Part shown: in pieces, positions 5,954 to 7,882 of the stretch
Numbering within the stretch: the stretch's first letter is position 1
How the letters are laid out: every line of letters begins with the position of its first letter
From: an uncultured Lachnospiraceae bacterium
Lineage (GTDB): Bacteria; Bacillota; Clostridia; Lachnospirales; Lachnospiraceae
DNA length: 7,882 nucleotides
Direction of reading: 5' to 3'
NCBI GenBank assembly: GCA_947565255.1
Contig: CANOFI010000101.1
Coordinates: 1 to 7,882, forward strand
The notes under the pieces: model-generated
Seen by the model: the letters and a program-made list of their open reading frames with translations, nothing else
Database searches by the model: none
Told to the model about the DNA's origin: nothing
Position numbers and translations under genes: made by a program

Positions 5954-6009
5954 GAATCCAGAATCCATTTTCAAACACGCGCTTACGCATCCGCACGGAT
6001 AAAAAGCTT

Positions 6010-7882
6010 TTATTTTTTCACAATAACAGGCAGCCTCTGCCCCAGCCGGCATAACAGCTCATTGCTGATGCTGCCGGAGTCTTTTGCGACAGCAGCCGCG
6101 GAGAATGTGCCATTTTCTTCCGAATCGATCCATACTGCGGTATCGCCCACGGCAATTCCCTCCGTATCCGTTATGTCCACGGCAAGCTGGTCCATACAGA
6201 TATGTCCGGCCACCGGAACCCGGTACCGGCCAATCCGTACGCTGCCCCTGCCGTTTGATAAACTCCTCGGCAGTCCGTCGCCGTACCCGATTGACAAAAT
6301 TGCAATCCGTGTGTCACGCCGTGCTGTAAAATTTCTGCCGTATCCGACGTTGTCTCCCTTCTTTATCTGCCGTATCAGAACCACCCGGCTTTTCAGAGAC
6401 AGCACCGGACGCAGGTCAAGCGGGCTCCTTGTACGGTCATCCGGGCGGCTCAGAACCCCATACAGGGATACGCCGGCCCTGACATAACTGCACCGAAGCT
6501 CCGGATAATTCAGGAGGCCGTAACTGCTCTGCACATGCAGTCTGGGAATGCTTATGCCGCTTCTTTTCAACTGGTCAATGAGCGCATAAAATCGATTAAT
6601 CTGTCCCTCCGTAAACACGGCATCCTCCGGCAGACGGCTGTCCACACAGCATAAATGTGTATATATACCGCATACCGTTATGTTTTTCATGCCAAAAACC
6701 TTTTTTACATCCGCCCATGCATCATCTGCTATTCCCAGCCTGTGCATGCCCGTATCGATTTTCATATGGGCCTTTACCGGTATGCCCCGCCTGTTCAGGG
6801 ACTCTGCATATTCATAACTTACCAGAGTCTGCATCAGGTCATATTTCTTCAAATCGCGGGCACGGTGAACATCGGTAAATCCGAGTATCAGAATTTCTCC
6901 GCGAATTCCATACTGTCTCAGGCGGATGCCTTCGTCAATCGTTGCAACCGCAAATGCGCGGACACCGATTTTCTCAAGATGGGTCGCTATCTCATATGCC
7001 CCGTGTCCATACGCCTGCGCTTTTACAACAGCCATCAGCCTGCAGCGCGGCGGCATTGCTTTTCTTAATGCTCTTACATTGTGCTCTAAATGCCCCAGAC
7101 TGATTTCGATATACGCCCTGTCCTTATTGCTGTCATGCTTCTCTTTCCTCCTGTATTTGCTCCACAGCACAGTTCCCGCCGCAGCAAACACTGCCGACGC
7201 CAGACAGACCATAAAAAAATGCAAAATGCTGTTATGTACAAGCAAACCTTCCAGGTGTATAACCTTTGCGGCCAGCCGTATCAGCACAATCATCATCGGA
7301 TGTATCACATAAATGAGCAGAGAGGCGGTTCGAAGCCATATCATACGTCTGCCCTGAAAATGAAGAAGCACATGGAACAGAAAATACATACACGGCAGAA
7401 GAAACAGATACATGCTGTCATGCCGCCCCGGCCTGAAAAAATGCAGGGCAAGCGCTTCCGCCGTCATCAGAACAAAGCTGACGCAAAATCCGCAGATGCT
7501 TTTTTTTATTGCAGCACGGCGGCGGTTATCCGCAATCAGCCCTCCGAGCACAAAAAATATAGGGGCGAAAAAAATACCGTTTCTTGTATAATCGGAAACC
7601 TGAAATACGAGTCTGTATGCTCCCTGAACCGCACCGATTTGTTTCGCAAATCCATAATAACTATCCCCAAACAATCCAGTCAGATAGAGAACCGCCGCTG
7701 CAGCAAGCGCCGTTTTATAGTCAAATTTCCTTACGAGATGCCATGCAATGAAAGCACCTGTTATCGATGCCGGAAGAAACCACAAATGATACAGCGTGCC
7801 GTCAAAAACAAGGTCTTTTATGATGTTCGGCAAAAGACTGTGCATTTTAAAATAACCGTTATAAATATTAATAGGTATGTAT
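6010..7882 (-). CDS. vanT: VanT-type membrane-bound serine/alanine racemase (5' end outside window)
   Basis: Converts L-serine to D-serine for D-Ala-D-Ser peptidoglycan precursors in VanC/VanG-type glycopeptide resistance; it may also racemise alanine. The frame is open to the edge: 12 codons precede the first ATG (7845), so 623 residues are visible against about 700 in known VanT; the missing part is the first membrane helices. Numbering from that ATG, residues 1-228 form several membrane helices of an acyltransferase-3-like domain (LYHLWFLPA at 18-26). A charged linker follows, then a fold-type III alanine-racemase domain (about 243-611). Catalytic residues visible: PLP lysine K275 in AVVKAQAYGHG, K362 and R369 in MKIDTGMHRLG, Y521 in IGYGDG and M551 in ICMDQ. 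N595 in SISNELLC occupies the place of the alanine-racemase active-site Tyr354, the VanT-type change. Upstream neighbours are unseen; ligase and D,D-peptidase genes are expected there. Confidence 0.9.
   Translation of the reverse strand, partial: YIPINIYNGYFKMHSLLPNIIKDLVFDGTLYHLWFLPASITGAFIAWHLVRKFDYKTALAAAAVLYLTGLFGDSYYGFAKQIGAVQGAYRLVFQVSDYTRNGIFFAPIFFVLGGLIADNRRRAAIKKSICGFCVSFVLMTAEALALHFFRPGRHDSMYLFLLPCMYFLFHVLLHFQGRRMIWLRTASLLIYVIHPMMIVLIRLAAKVIHLEGLLVHNSILHFFMVCLASAVFAAAGTVLWSKYRRKEKHDSNKDRAYIEISLGHLEHNVRALRKAMPPRCRLMAVVKAQAYGHGAYEIATHLEKIGVRAFAVATIDEGIRLRQYGIRGEILILGFTDVHRARDLKKYDLMQTLVSYEYAESLNRRGIPVKAHMKIDTGMHRLGIADDAWADVKKVFGMKNITVCGIYTHLCCVDSRLPEDAVFTEGQINRFYALIDQLKRSGISIPRLHVQSSYGLLNYPELRCSYVRAGVSLYGVLSRPDDRTRSPLDLRPVLSLKSRVVLIRQIKKGDNVGYGRNFTARRDTRIAILSIGYGDGLPRSLSNGRGSVRIGRYRVPVAGHICMDQLAVDITDTEGIAVGDTAVWIDSEENGTFSAAAVAKDSGSISNELLCRLGQRLPVIVKK

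Noticed and set aside
5969..5980. 12-bp word TTTCAAACACGC shared with 1992-2003 in the internal palindrome
   Set aside because: A shared 12-mer is expected about once or twice by chance in a window of this size, and the copy at 5969 lacks the symmetric partner arm.
5989..6000. ATCCG/CGGAT inverted repeat after the vanT stop
   Set aside because: The effective stem is four pairs with a 4-nt loop and no U tract; the stem at 5924-5953 is a better terminator.
1..7882. CRISPR array, tRNA, rRNA, insertion sequence or phage genes
   Set aside because: I saw no regularly spaced repeats, cloverleaf-like stretches, transposase motifs or phage proteins on either strand.

Overview
The window looks like accessory or resistance-associated chromosome from a Gram-positive, Clostridia-type Firmicute; Lachnospiraceae is my best guess. 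The reasons are AGGAGG-like Shine-Dalgarno sites, sigma-A-type promoters, a VanT-type racemase and the style of the transporters. All six genes I support lie on the minus strand, so the biological order runs from high to low coordinates.

Right end (6010-7882): the 3' part of a vanT-type membrane serine racemase, a polytopic acyltransferase-like domain fused to a PLP-dependent racemase domain. The reading frame stays open to the window edge, so its N-terminus lies outside. VanT normally supplies D-serine to a VanG/VanC-type D-Ala-D-Ser vancomycin-resistance pathway; the ligase and D,D-peptidase partners would have to lie to the right. A hairpin at 5924-5953 probably ends this unit.

Middle (2729-5912): a good promoter (TTGTAA, 17 nt, TATAAT) and a leader of about 100 nt with a five-codon mini-ORF precede an ABC-2 type exporter. 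The ATPase and permease genes overlap by ATGA. A MATE efflux gene follows 60 nt later and is probably co-transcribed.

Left (125-2702): a consensus promoter (TTGACA, 17 nt, TATAAT), with a 22-bp near-palindrome over its start site, drives a TetR/AcrR-family regulator, a MacB/LolD-class ABC ATPase and a compact FtsX-type permease. This reads as a self-regulated export module. A second palindrome lies at the tetR/ATPase junction.

Far left (1-124): no complete ordinary gene. It holds two mutually exclusive hairpins behind a weak possible promoter, probably part of a repeat or leader that continues off the edge.

The gene content is thus a peptidoglycan-precursor resistance gene followed by three export systems and one repressor-like regulator. 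Every protein family is known. The less ordinary signals are the regulatory palindromes, the mini-ORF leader, the minimal FtsX permease and the left-edge hairpin element. I found no clearly new multi-gene system.
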